A stretch of 8,220 nucleotides of DNA from Actinomycetota bacterium (lineage in GTDB: Bacteria > Actinomycetota > Geothermincolia > Fen-727 > Anoxymicrobiaceae), in contig JAHIPE010000195.1 in NCBI GenBank assembly GCA_018894655.1, positions 1 through 8,220 of the forward strand. Direction: 5' to 3'. This document shows, one piece after another, positions 1-5,572 of this stretch (position 1 is the stretch's first letter; the number at the start of each line of letters is the position of its first letter). Below the pieces are notes generated by a model. It made no database searches, was not told where the DNA came from, and saw nothing but the letters and a program-made list of their open reading frames with translations. A program made the translations under genes and the position numbers.

Positions 1-90
1 GGTAGTAGTAGCCGTTCCTCAGAGGATCGAGTCCTCGCCTATCTCTACCAGGCTGTCCGTGTATCGGGCCTTCCCGCTTTCAGGGACCAT
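1..90 (-). CDS. Small hypothetical protein, 5' end only, apparently frameshifted
   Basis: The ATG at 90-88 on the minus strand is preceded by AAGGAG (107-102), a strong ribosome binding site with a rather long 11-nt gap. The frame reads a 23-residue peptide containing RYTDSLVEIGEDSIL and then meets TGA at 21-19. If base 22 is read twice (or one C is missing), the protein continues LRNGYYY to the window edge. From memory, the pattern YTDSLVEI-x-DDSI-x-RxYY(F/Y)P is the start of a family of small bacterial proteins of unknown function, which I cannot verify here. The simplest reading is a real gene broken by a one-base deletion, or a sequencing/assembly error. The 3' part lies outside the window. 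It is divergent from the phosphofructokinase gene. The alternative is that this is not a gene; the ribosome binding site and sensible protein on both sides of the shift argue against that. Confidence 0.42.
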
Positions 91-96
91 GCTCTA

Positions 97-364
97 ACCA
101 TCTCCTTTGTGCCCGCGCTTGTCGCTCTGCCCGGGCTTGCCGAAGGCCTTCTCGATCGCCGGCTGGGTGCTGTTCTGAACGTATCTTATCCCTTTTCCGT
201 CTGAGCAGGCCATCTTGCCCGTACGGGCGAAGTACCATGTGCGCGTCGGCTCTGAAAGCCTTGCGCGCGGGGCGCGGGGGAGTTAAAAGGGATAATGTCC
301 ATGTCAGGGTTGCGGAACAGGGGACCTCGAGGGGACTGTAGGTTCTGACTAAAGAGAGGTGGTC
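97..364. other. Intergenic region upstream of pfk and of the left-edge gene
   Basis: This stretch of about 270 bp lies between the two divergent starts. It contains a perfect 12-bp palindrome, GCCCGTACGGGC (217-228), which could be a protein-binding site, and an A/T-rich patch around 281-296 with GATAAT (291-296) as a possible pfk -10 element but no good -35 at the usual distance. On the minus strand, 213-94 can encode a 39-residue basic peptide with GC-rich third positions. It has no ribosome binding site before its ATG, so I do not call it a gene. No terminator or RNA structure was recognised. Confidence 0.4.
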
Positions 365-1390
365 ATGAGGGTAGCATTGCTGACGGGCGGAGGGGACTCC
401 TCGGCTATCAACGCCGCCATCCGGGCGGTGGTCCGTAAGGGCATTGCCGAGGGCTTCGAGATAATCGGGATAAGGAGCGGATGGCGGGGCCTGATCAATG
501 ACAACGTGGAGCCCCTTTACAGGGGCTCGGTATCGGGGATCATCCAGTGGGGGGGGACGATCCTGGGCACCTCCAGGACCAACCCGTTCAAGATGGATCG
601 CGGGGTCGAGAATATTGTCGTCAACCTGAGGAAGTACGGCATCGAGGCGATAATCGTCATCGGAGGCGACGACACCAACACTGTGGCGTGGCGCCTGGCG
701 GAGCACGGGGTAAACTGCGTGGGAGTACCCCAGACCATCGACAACGATCTTCCCGGAACCGATTACTCGATCGGCTTTGACACCGCGGTATCGGTTGCCT
801 GCGATGCCCTGGACAAGCTGCACACCACCGCCTCGGCACATCACAGAATAATGATCCTGGAGGTAATGGGCCGCAACGCCGGATGGATCGCCCTTATCGG
901 GGGGATCGCCGGCGGCGCCGACACGATACTCATACCCGAGGTCCCGTTCACCCTGGAGGAGGTCTTGGAGCGGATCAACAAACGGCGCCTGGCGAACAAG
1001 GAGTTCAGCATAATCGTCGTATCCGAGGGGGCCAAGCCCGCGGGACAGGAGGCCCAGTTCACCCGGGACCAGAAGAAGGACCCGTTCGGACACGTGCGAC
1101 TGGGTGGGGCGGGTAGCTGGCTGGCGGAACAGATAGAGGAGCGAACCGGGCACGAGACCCGGGTCACTCACCTGGGGCACCTGCAGCGAGGAGGTTCCCC
1201 CACCGTCTTCGACAGGGTACTGGCCACCCGGCTGGGCGCCTTTGCGGTGGACATGGTCATGGAAGGCACGTTTGACCACATGGCCTGCATGCGGGCCAAC
1301 CAGGTGGTCGCGGTTCCTTATGCCGAGGCCCTGGACGGTGTAAAGACCGTGGACCTGGAGCTATACAACATGGCCATGCTCTTTTTCTAG
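365..1390 (+). CDS. pfk: 6-phosphofructokinase, group III (ATP/PPi-type) with atypical donor site
   Basis: This enzyme phosphorylates fructose 6-phosphate to fructose 1,6-bisphosphate in the cytoplasm (glycolysis), using ATP or pyrophosphate. The 341-residue protein aligns almost without gaps to E. coli PfkA through the catalytic half, offset by one residue. Visible motifs are the N-terminal GGGD (8-11), R71, GGDD (100-103), TIDND with the catalytic Asp126 (124-128), R161, MGR (168-170), E221, R266 and GHLQRGGSP (271-279). Together these cover the sugar-phosphate site. Two donor-site positions are unusual. Position 103 (E. coli 104) is Asp, as in PPi-using and mixed enzymes. Position 123 (E. 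coli 124) is Gln, where PPi enzymes have Lys and ATP enzymes have Gly. The usual GGD-xPG-xN loop is also changed to GGDSSAIN. Family membership is clear; donor specificity is not. I chose ATG 365 because GAGAGG (354-359) sits 5 nt upstream; GTG 359 overlaps that site. The gene appears monocistronic, with a tRNA gene next. Confidence 0.93.
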   Translation: MRVALLTGGGDSSAINAAIRAVVRKGIAEGFEIIGIRSGWRGLINDNVEPLYRGSVSGIIQWGGTILGTSRTNPFKMDRGVENIVVNLRKYGIEAIIVIGGDDTNTVAWRLAEHGVNCVGVPQTIDNDLPGTDYSIGFDTAVSVACDALDKLHTTASAHHRIMILEVMGRNAGWIALIGGIAGGADTILIPEVPFTLEEVLERINKRRLANKEFSIIVVSEGAKPAGQEAQFTRDQKKDPFGHVRLGGAGSWLAEQIEERTGHETRVTHLGHLQRGGSPTVFDRVLATRLGAFAVDMVMEGTFDHMACMRANQVVAVPYAEALDGVKTVDLELYNMAMLFF

Positions 1391-1454
1391 GGACGCCCCG
1401 CCGGTAGAGACCGGTTCCCCGCCGAGGTGCCCTGAGGGCCCGGACATACGGCTA

Positions 1455-1463
1455 TGGTAGAAT
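1455..1463 (+). promoter_or_regulatory. Extended -10 promoter of tRNA-Leu
   Basis: TAGAAT (1458-1463) preceded by TGG gives an extended -10 element. Transcription would start near 1470, about 16 nt before the tRNA. No good -35 hexamer lies 16-18 nt upstream, as is common with extended -10 promoters. The same TGGTAGAAT occurs on the minus strand upstream of the small membrane protein gene. Confidence 0.5.
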
Positions 1464-1485
1464 ATCAACGGGTCGACAAGGTCAA

Positions 1486-1573
1486 GCGAGAGTGGCGGAA
1501 TTGGTAGACGCGCGGGGCTTAGGACCCCGTGGTGTAAAAAACCGTGGGGGTTCGAGTCCCCCCTCTCGCACCA
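1486..1573 (+). tRNA. tRNA-Leu (anticodon UAG), CCA encoded
   Basis: The full class II cloverleaf is visible. Acceptor stem GCGAGAG (1486-1492) pairs with CTCTCGC (1563-1569). The D-arm has a GCG/CGC stem and an AATTGGTAGA loop. The anticodon stem CGGGG/CCCCG (1513-1517, 1525-1529) encloses the loop CTTAGGA, with anticodon TAG at 1520-1522. A long variable arm (about 1530-1545, GGT/ACC stem) is typical of leucine tRNA. The T-arm is GGGGG-TTCGAGT-CCCCC (1546-1562). Discriminator A1570 and a genomically encoded CCA (1571-1573) complete it. It reads CUA and, by wobble, other CUN leucine codons. It lies just upstream of tig. Confidence 0.97.
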
Positions 1574-1586
1574 GTCCGGATGCCCG

Positions 1587-1615
1587 TGGAAATGCCTTGT
1601 CTGGTGCGATATAAG
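1587..1615 (+). promoter_or_regulatory. Probable promoter of the tig-clpP-clpX operon
   Basis: TGGAAA (1587-1592, four of six matches to TTGACA) and TATAAG (1610-1615, five of six to TATAAT) are separated by exactly 17 nt. The predicted transcription start near 1622 leaves a leader of about 25 nt with the ribosome binding site of tig. Read-through from the tRNA promoter is also possible, because no terminator is visible after the tRNA. No heat-shock operator such as CIRCE or HAIR was recognised. Confidence 0.5.
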
Positions 1616-1646
1616 GTTCAGTTACCGCGGTTAGGGGGAGAGTCAT

Positions 1647-3116
1647 CTGAAAACGGAGGTCACCAGGGGAGAAGGGCACAAGGTAACGCTCAAGGTAGAG
1701 GCGGGGCCGGAGGACATGAAGCACATCATCGACGAGACCTACCGGAAGATCGGCCGGAAGGTCAAAGTCCCCGGGTTCCGCCGGGGAAAGGTCCCGCGCA
1801 AGGTTATCGACAGCCACCTGGGCGAGGAGTACGTACGCGGCGAGGTGATACGCAACGGGCTGCCCACGCTCTACATGGTGGGGGTTCGAGACTCGGGGAT
1901 AATGCCGGTCTCCGACCCGGAGATCAACCTGCTTGACACCGATGAGGAGGGGACGGTCACTTTTGAGGCGAAGGTCGATGTGAAGCCGGAAGTAGTGGTC
2001 AGGGGCTACCGGGGGATTGTGGTCGAGAGGCCGAATACGGAGGTGACCGACGACGACCTCCGGAAAGCGCTGGACGAGGCTCGCGACCGCTTCGCGACCC
2101 TGGAGGTCGTGGAAGGCCGGCCGGTCGCGGAAGGTGATTTCGTCCTGTTCGACTACAAGGTGCTGGCCGACGGGGTCCCGCTGGAGGGCTCCTCCGGTTC
2201 TGACCGGATGACCGAGGTGGGCTCGGGGGACTTCGTGGAGGGGTTCGACGAGCAGTTGGTGGGCGGGCGCAAAGGGGACATACTGGATATCCACGTGACG
2301 TTCCCCCCCGACTACGGGGAGAAGGAACTCGCCGGAAAACCGGCTACCTTCCGCACCATAGTCAAGGAGATAAAGAGGAAGGTGGCACCCGAACTCACTG
2401 ACGATCTCGTGCGCCAGATGAGCAACTTCGAGACGCTAGAGGAGTTCAAGGATGACTTCAGGGAACGGATCTCCCGGGCGAAGGAGTTGGCGGGCGAGCG
2501 CCGGGTCAGGGAAGAAGTAGCGAAAACCGTGGTGGAGAGTACGGATGTGGATCTCCCCGATTCCATGGTCGATGACCAGGTTCTGCGAGAGATCGAGGAG
2601 TTCGCCCAGGAACTGAAGGGGCGAGAGGTAACGCTGGACGATTACCTGGGAGCCATGAAGGGAACCAGGGAGCAGCTAGAGAAAGGTATCAGGGAACGCG
2701 TAACAGCCGGCTTGAAGGCCGAACTGGTAATGGACGCCGTGGCCTCCGCCGAGGGAATAGAGGTTTCCGACGAGGATGCCCGGGAGTTTATAAGGGACGG
2801 CGCCAGTGTTGGCGGCGGGGATCCCGATAAGGCCGTCGAGGAAGCCCGAAGCCGGGGCAGGATAGCCGCCGTCAGGGCAAGCATGCGGCTCTCGAGGGCG
2901 GTCGACTTCCTTGTCGAGTGCTCGGTATTCGAGGGTGAGGAGCCGGCGCCGGAGGCCGGTGTTGACGCGGAGGACGGAACGAAGCTGGGTGATGAACCCG
3001 GGGGGGTCGCCCCGGATGCGGAGGCCTCCGGAGGGGAGGAAACGACCGGAACGGAGGTCGCCGGGGAGGAAGGATCCGGCGACGAAACGGCAGTAGAGGA
3101 GGAGCTTGAGGAGTGA
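1647..3116 (+). CDS. tig: Trigger factor (ribosome-associated chaperone / peptidyl-prolyl isomerase)
   Basis: Trigger factor binds the ribosome near the tunnel exit and shields nascent chains; its FKBP-type domain isomerises peptidyl-prolyl bonds. The N-terminal ribosome-binding domain carries the signature GFRRGKVP. The FKBP-like domain spans roughly residues 155-245 and the helical chaperone domain roughly 246-430. The start is unusual. The first in-frame ATG (1716) would remove the first 23 residues of the binding domain. Upstream, before an in-frame stop at 1632-1634, the only plausible start is CTG 1647, with AGGGGGAG (1633-1640) placed 6 nt before it. With this start the protein begins MKTEV, as in many trigger factors, and F-R-R falls at residues 44-46, the same place as the E. 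coli ribosome-contact motif. The protein is 489 residues against 432 in E. coli; the excess is a disordered acidic tail (about 430-489) with some 23 Asp/Glu and one Lys. Its stop overlaps the clpP start region. Confidence 0.95.
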   Translation: MKTEVTRGEGHKVTLKVEAGPEDMKHIIDETYRKIGRKVKVPGFRRGKVPRKVIDSHLGEEYVRGEVIRNGLPTLYMVGVRDSGIMPVSDPEINLLDTDEEGTVTFEAKVDVKPEVVVRGYRGIVVERPNTEVTDDDLRKALDEARDRFATLEVVEGRPVAEGDFVLFDYKVLADGVPLEGSSGSDRMTEVGSGDFVEGFDEQLVGGRKGDILDIHVTFPPDYGEKELAGKPATFRTIVKEIKRKVAPELTDDLVRQMSNFETLEEFKDDFRERISRAKELAGERRVREEVAKTVVESTDVDLPDSMVDDQVLREIEEFAQELKGREVTLDDYLGAMKGTREQLEKGIRERVTAGLKAELVMDAVASAEGIEVSDEDAREFIRDGASVGGGDPDKAVEEARSRGRIAAVRASMRLSRAVDFLVECSVFEGEEPAPEAGVDAEDGTKLGDEPGGVAPDAEASGGEETTGTEVAGEEGSGDETAVEEELEE

Positions 3117-3118
3117 TG

Positions 3119-3715
3119 ATGTCACAGCTTGTACCGATAGTGATTGAGCAGACGCCGCGTGGGGAAAGACAGTTCGACATCTACTCGCGGCTGTTGAAGG
3201 AGCGCATAGTGTTCCTGGGTTTGGAGATAGACGATTACCTGGCAAACCTGGTGATGGCACAAATGCTGCACCTCGAGAGCGAGAACCCCGATAAGGATAT
3301 CAGTATCTACATCAACTCCCCGGGGGGAGCGGTGACAAGCACACTGGCGATCTACGACACCATGCAGTACGTGCGCTGCGAGATCTCGACGTTTTGCATA
3401 GGGCAGGCGGCGAGTGGGGCGGCGGTGCTGTTGGCGGCCGGCGCGCCGGGGAAGCGCTACGCGACACCGAACTCCAGGATTCTCATCCACCAGCCGGTGG
3501 GGGGCGCCTCCGGGCAGGCGATAGATATCGATATACACGCCAAGGAGATAATCCGGAACCGGGAGTTGCTGGACGAGATACTGGCCAGGCATACAGGAAA
3601 TCCGGTGGAGAAGATACATGAGGACTCGGACCGGGATTTCATAATGGTTCCCGACCGGGCCAAGGAGTACGGCATTATCGACGAGGTTATAGAGGAGAGA
3701 AAGGCAAGCGAGTAA
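3119..3715 (+). CDS. clpP: ATP-dependent Clp protease, proteolytic subunit ClpP
   Basis: This is the serine peptidase that forms the double-heptamer barrel and degrades proteins fed in by ClpX or another Clp ATPase. The protein of 198 residues has normal family length. The catalytic triad is visible: Ser99 in GQAASGAA, His124 in LIHQP and Asp173 in DRDF. The oxyanion-region SPGG (67-70) is present. The N-terminus begins almost directly with the LVPIVIEQT segment of mature ClpP, so any propeptide is minimal. The two ATG codons at 3116 and 3119 run into the tig stop (TGATGATG). I chose 3119 because GAGGAG (3108-3113) is 5 nt upstream of it and only 2 nt from 3116. The overlap suggests translational coupling to tig. 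Only one clpP is present here, whereas many actinobacteria carry a clpP1-clpP2 pair at this place. Confidence 0.96.
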   Translation: MSQLVPIVIEQTPRGERQFDIYSRLLKERIVFLGLEIDDYLANLVMAQMLHLESENPDKDISIYINSPGGAVTSTLAIYDTMQYVRCEISTFCIGQAASGAAVLLAAGAPGKRYATPNSRILIHQPVGGASGQAIDIDIHAKEIIRNRELLDEILARHTGNPVEKIHEDSDRDFIMVPDRAKEYGIIDEVIEERKASE

Positions 3716-3748
3716 CCGGTCGGGTTACGGGACTCACGGAGGTAGGAG

Positions 3749-5035
3749 TTGGCCAAGTTCAGTGAAGGTAGCGACCTTCTCAAGTGTTCTTTCTGCGGTA
3801 AGACGCAGAGGCACGTCAAGAAGCTGATAGCCGGGCCCGGCGTGTACATCTGCGACGAGTGCATCGAGCTATGCAACGAGATAATCGCGGAGGAGATAAC
3901 CGAGAGCCCGGAGATACAGCTCAGCAGCCTTCCCAAGCCGAAGGAGATCTACGAGTTCCTCAACGAATATGTGGTAGGGCAGGATGACGCTAAGAGGGTC
4001 CTCTCGGTCGCTGTGTACAACCACTATAAGCGGATACAGGTCGGGGCGATGTCCAGCGACGACGTGGAGCTCCAGAAGAGCAATATCCTGCTGGTCGGGC
4101 CCACCGGTTGCGGCAAGACGCTTCTGGCCCAGACGCTTGCCCGCCTTCTGAACGTGCCGTTCGCCATCGCCGACGCTACCAGCTTGACTGAGGCTGGGTA
4201 CGTGGGGGAGGACGTCGAGAACATCCTGCTCAAGCTGATACAGGCGGCGGACCTGGATGTCAAGAAAGCGGAGACCGGCATCATCTACATCGACGAGATA
4301 GACAAGATAGCCCGTAAGAGCGAGAGCCCCAGCATCACCCGCGACGTCTCGGGGGAGGGGGTCCAGCAGGCCCTGCTGAAGATCCTCGAGGGCACGGTGG
4401 CCAGCGTGCCCCCACAGGGAGGGCGTAAGCACCCCCACCAGGAGTTCCTGCAGATAGACACCACCAATGTCCTTTTCATTTGCGGGGGAGCGTTCTCCGG
4501 CGTAGAGGCTATAATCGAGGACCGCATCGGCAAGAAGGGCGTGGGATTCGGGGCCGACGTGAAGTGCAAGGGCGAGGAGGACCTTGGGGCGATTCTTGCC
4601 AGCATAATGCCCGAGGACCTACTGAAGTTCGGCCTTATACCTGAGTTTGTGGGGCGTGTCCCGGTAATAACGACCCTGCATTCCCTCACCAGGGAACACC
4701 TCAAGGAGATCCTGGTGAAACCGAAGAACGCCCTGGTGAAACAGTACCGGAAGTTCTTCGAGTTCGACGGGGTCGAACTCATCTTTACCGATGGTGCCCT
4801 GGAGGAGATGTCCGACAAGGCGCTCGACCGCTCGACCGGGGCGCGGGGCCTGCGGGCGATCATGGAGAAGTCCCTTCTGGCGACGATGTTTGAGTTACCG
4901 TCACGCTCCGATATCGTCAAGTGCGTAGTCACTCGGGAGGTCGTCTCGGAGGATTTCAAGCCGACGCTGCTGACCTCTCGCTCGGAGGCGTCAAAGGTGG
5001 AGAAGGTCACCGGGGAGGAAGAGGAGACCGCATAG
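3749..5035 (+). CDS. clpX: ATP-dependent Clp protease ATP-binding subunit ClpX
   Basis: ClpX is a hexameric AAA+ unfoldase that recognises tagged or native substrates and translocates them into ClpP. The 428-residue protein has every expected element in order. The N-terminal zinc-binding domain uses Cys13, Cys16, Cys35 and Cys38. Walker A is GPTGCGKT (117-124) and the pore-1 loop is GYVGED (150-155). Walker B is IIYIDEID (178-185), the RKH pore loop is at 226-228, and sensor-1 is near Asn240. The arginine-finger segment is EFVGR (299-303) and sensor-2 is GARGLR (364-369). A short acidic tail follows the core. The start is TTG at 3749, with GGAGG (3738-3742) 6 nt upstream; the protein then begins at the usual place before the zinc finger. 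It lies 33 nt after clpP in the same operon. Its stop is 10 nt from the stop of the convergent minus-strand gene. Confidence 0.97.
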   Translation: MAKFSEGSDLLKCSFCGKTQRHVKKLIAGPGVYICDECIELCNEIIAEEITESPEIQLSSLPKPKEIYEFLNEYVVGQDDAKRVLSVAVYNHYKRIQVGAMSSDDVELQKSNILLVGPTGCGKTLLAQTLARLLNVPFAIADATSLTEAGYVGEDVENILLKLIQAADLDVKKAETGIIYIDEIDKIARKSESPSITRDVSGEGVQQALLKILEGTVASVPPQGGRKHPHQEFLQIDTTNVLFICGGAFSGVEAIIEDRIGKKGVGFGADVKCKGEEDLGAILASIMPEDLLKFGLIPEFVGRVPVITTLHSLTREHLKEILVKPKNALVKQYRKFFEFDGVELIFTDGALEEMSDKALDRSTGARGLRAIMEKSLLATMFELPSRSDIVKCVVTREVVSEDFKPTLLTSRSEASKVEKVTGEEEETA

Positions 5036-5045
5036 ACTTACTTGA

Positions 5046-5375
5046 TCAACTCCTGCCGGCAATCTTGCCGGCAATGCCCGCGAGCCTTATTACCGGGGAT
5101 TTCCTGGTATCCTGGAGGTACTCGGTTATGAAAGCCCAGCGTCCGGCTAACTCCTGGAATGTCTCCTCGAGTTTGCCTGCTCGGTCGTTGAACTCCAGGG
5201 CTTTTTGCTGGGCTTGCTCCGCCTTGGCGGTCATGTCCTCGATGTACGGCTTGAGTTCGTCATACATCCGCTTGCCGGTTCTTCCGGTCTTCATGCCGGT
5301 GGTGGCGATGGCACAAAACACCAGGAAGAGCAGGGCAAACGGCAAACAGAAGAGACAGATTATTGCAATTCCCAT
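5046..5375 (-). CDS. Small membrane-anchored helical protein of unknown function
   Basis: I do not recognise this 109-residue protein. Residues 3-25 form one hydrophobic membrane segment rich in Phe, Leu, Cys and Ile. A short basic stretch follows (MKTGRTGKR, 28-36), which by the positive-inside rule suggests a cytoplasmic body. Residues about 37-90 are charged and Ala/Gln/Glu-rich and look like one long amphipathic or coiled-coil helix. The C-terminus carries an AGIAGKIAG-type glycine/alanine repeat that could be a second amphipathic segment. It looks real: ATG 5375 has GGAGGT 7 nt upstream and a good extended -10 element about 30 nt further, and the codon use fits the window. It is convergent with clpX (10 nt between stops) and divergent from valS, so it belongs to neither operon. 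A scaffold or membrane-associated accessory role is possible, but nothing in the sequence proves it. Confidence 0.78.
   Translation of the reverse strand: MGIAIICLFCLPFALLFLVFCAIATTGMKTGRTGKRMYDELKPYIEDMTAKAEQAQQKALEFNDRAGKLEETFQELAGRWAFITEYLQDTRKSPVIRLAGIAGKIAGRS
5054..5073. repeat. Hairpin-forming repeat at the clpX / small-gene convergent ends
   Basis: TGCCGGCA-ATCT-TGCCGGCA can fold into an 8-bp stem with a 4-nt loop on either strand, because each half is itself a palindrome. It lies 18 nt after the clpX stop and inside the last codons (Ala-Gly-Lys-Ile-Ala-Gly) of the minus-strand gene. There is no T-run on either side, so it is not a classical intrinsic terminator. It could still cause pausing or protect the clpX mRNA end. 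Confidence 0.4.
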
Positions 5376-5411
5376 CTAAGAACCTCCGAGAAAACCGGTA
5401 AACCGTGAATG

Positions 5412-5420
5412 ATTCTACCA
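5412..5420 (-). promoter_or_regulatory. Extended -10 promoter of the small membrane protein gene
   Basis: On the minus strand, TGGTAGAAT (5420-5412) is an extended -10 element with TAGAAT at 5417-5412. Transcription would start near 5405 and give a leader of about 30 nt containing the GGAGGT ribosome binding site. No clear -35 is present. The left arm of the inverted repeat lies just upstream of this element, inside the spacer. Confidence 0.5.
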
Positions 5421-5422
5421 CA

Positions 5423-5488
5423 AACCACCCGAAGACTCCGCGCAAAATCTGGGGCACTTGAATCTTGCATCCTGGACCTCGGGTGGTT
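5423..5488. repeat. Perfect 10-bp inverted repeat between divergent promoters
   Basis: AACCACCCGA (5423-5432) is repeated in inverted orientation as TCGGGTGGTT (5479-5488), with 46 nt between the arms. The left arm lies within the spacer of the minus-strand promoter. The right arm overlaps the first two bases of the predicted valS -35 (5487-5492). Both arms are upstream of the predicted transcription starts (about 5405 and 5522), so a DNA-level operator is more likely than an RNA stem. The binding protein, if any, is unknown. Confidence 0.5.
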
Positions 5489-5515
5489 GTTATGACAGAG
5501 GGCAATCATTACAAT
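5487..5515 (+). promoter_or_regulatory. Probable valS promoter
   Basis: TTGTTA (5487-5492) and TACAAT (5510-5515) are separated by exactly 17 nt, with four and five of six matches to consensus. The surrounding 60 bp is clearly more A/T-rich than the genes. Transcription from about 5522 would leave a leader of about 50 nt before the valS ATG at 5573, too short for a T-box riboswitch. This position also rules out the in-frame upstream starts at 5465 and 5492 for this transcript. Confidence 0.6.
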
Positions 5516-5572
5516 TTTGATGAGTGTTTTTCTAGCGAGGTGGTGAAACGTTTGCCTGAGGAATCCCGCGAA

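Noticed and set aside
94..213. Minus-strand 39-residue frame upstream of the left-edge gene
   Set aside because: Third positions are GC-rich and it ends just before the next start, but there is no ribosome binding site before its only ATG and no family resemblance.
1..213. Plus-strand open frame from the left edge to TGA at 211-213
   Set aside because: Codon choice is unlike the other genes and it overlaps the better-supported minus-strand start with its ribosome binding site.
261..296. pfk promoter from TTGCGC (261-266) with TAAAAG (284-289), or GATAAT (291-296)
   Set aside because: The spacing of the first pair is right (17 nt), but both hexamers are weak; GATAAT has no -35 at the usual distance. 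Too uncertain to list as a promoter.
80..1279. A 399-codon open frame on the minus strand across pfk
   Set aside because: It is antisense to a clear phosphofructokinase, its protein is rich in Arg, Pro, Asp and Gly as expected from a GC-rich shadow frame, and it has no recognisable domain.
1401..1414. CCGGT-AGAG-ACCGG hairpin after pfk as a terminator
   Set aside because: The stem is only 5 bp and no T-run follows. It may be chance in GC-rich DNA.
5535..5550. T-box-like sequence AGGTGGTGAAACG upstream of valS
   Set aside because: It only partly resembles the T-box core (TGGNACC is not intact), no Stem I or specifier loop is visible, and the predicted leader is only about 50 nt.
5465..5572. 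36-residue N-terminal extension of valS from TTG 5465 or ATG 5492
   Set aside because: The codons are A/T-rich and unlike valS, homologues start at MxMPxTYDP, and a good promoter (5487-5515) overlaps this segment.
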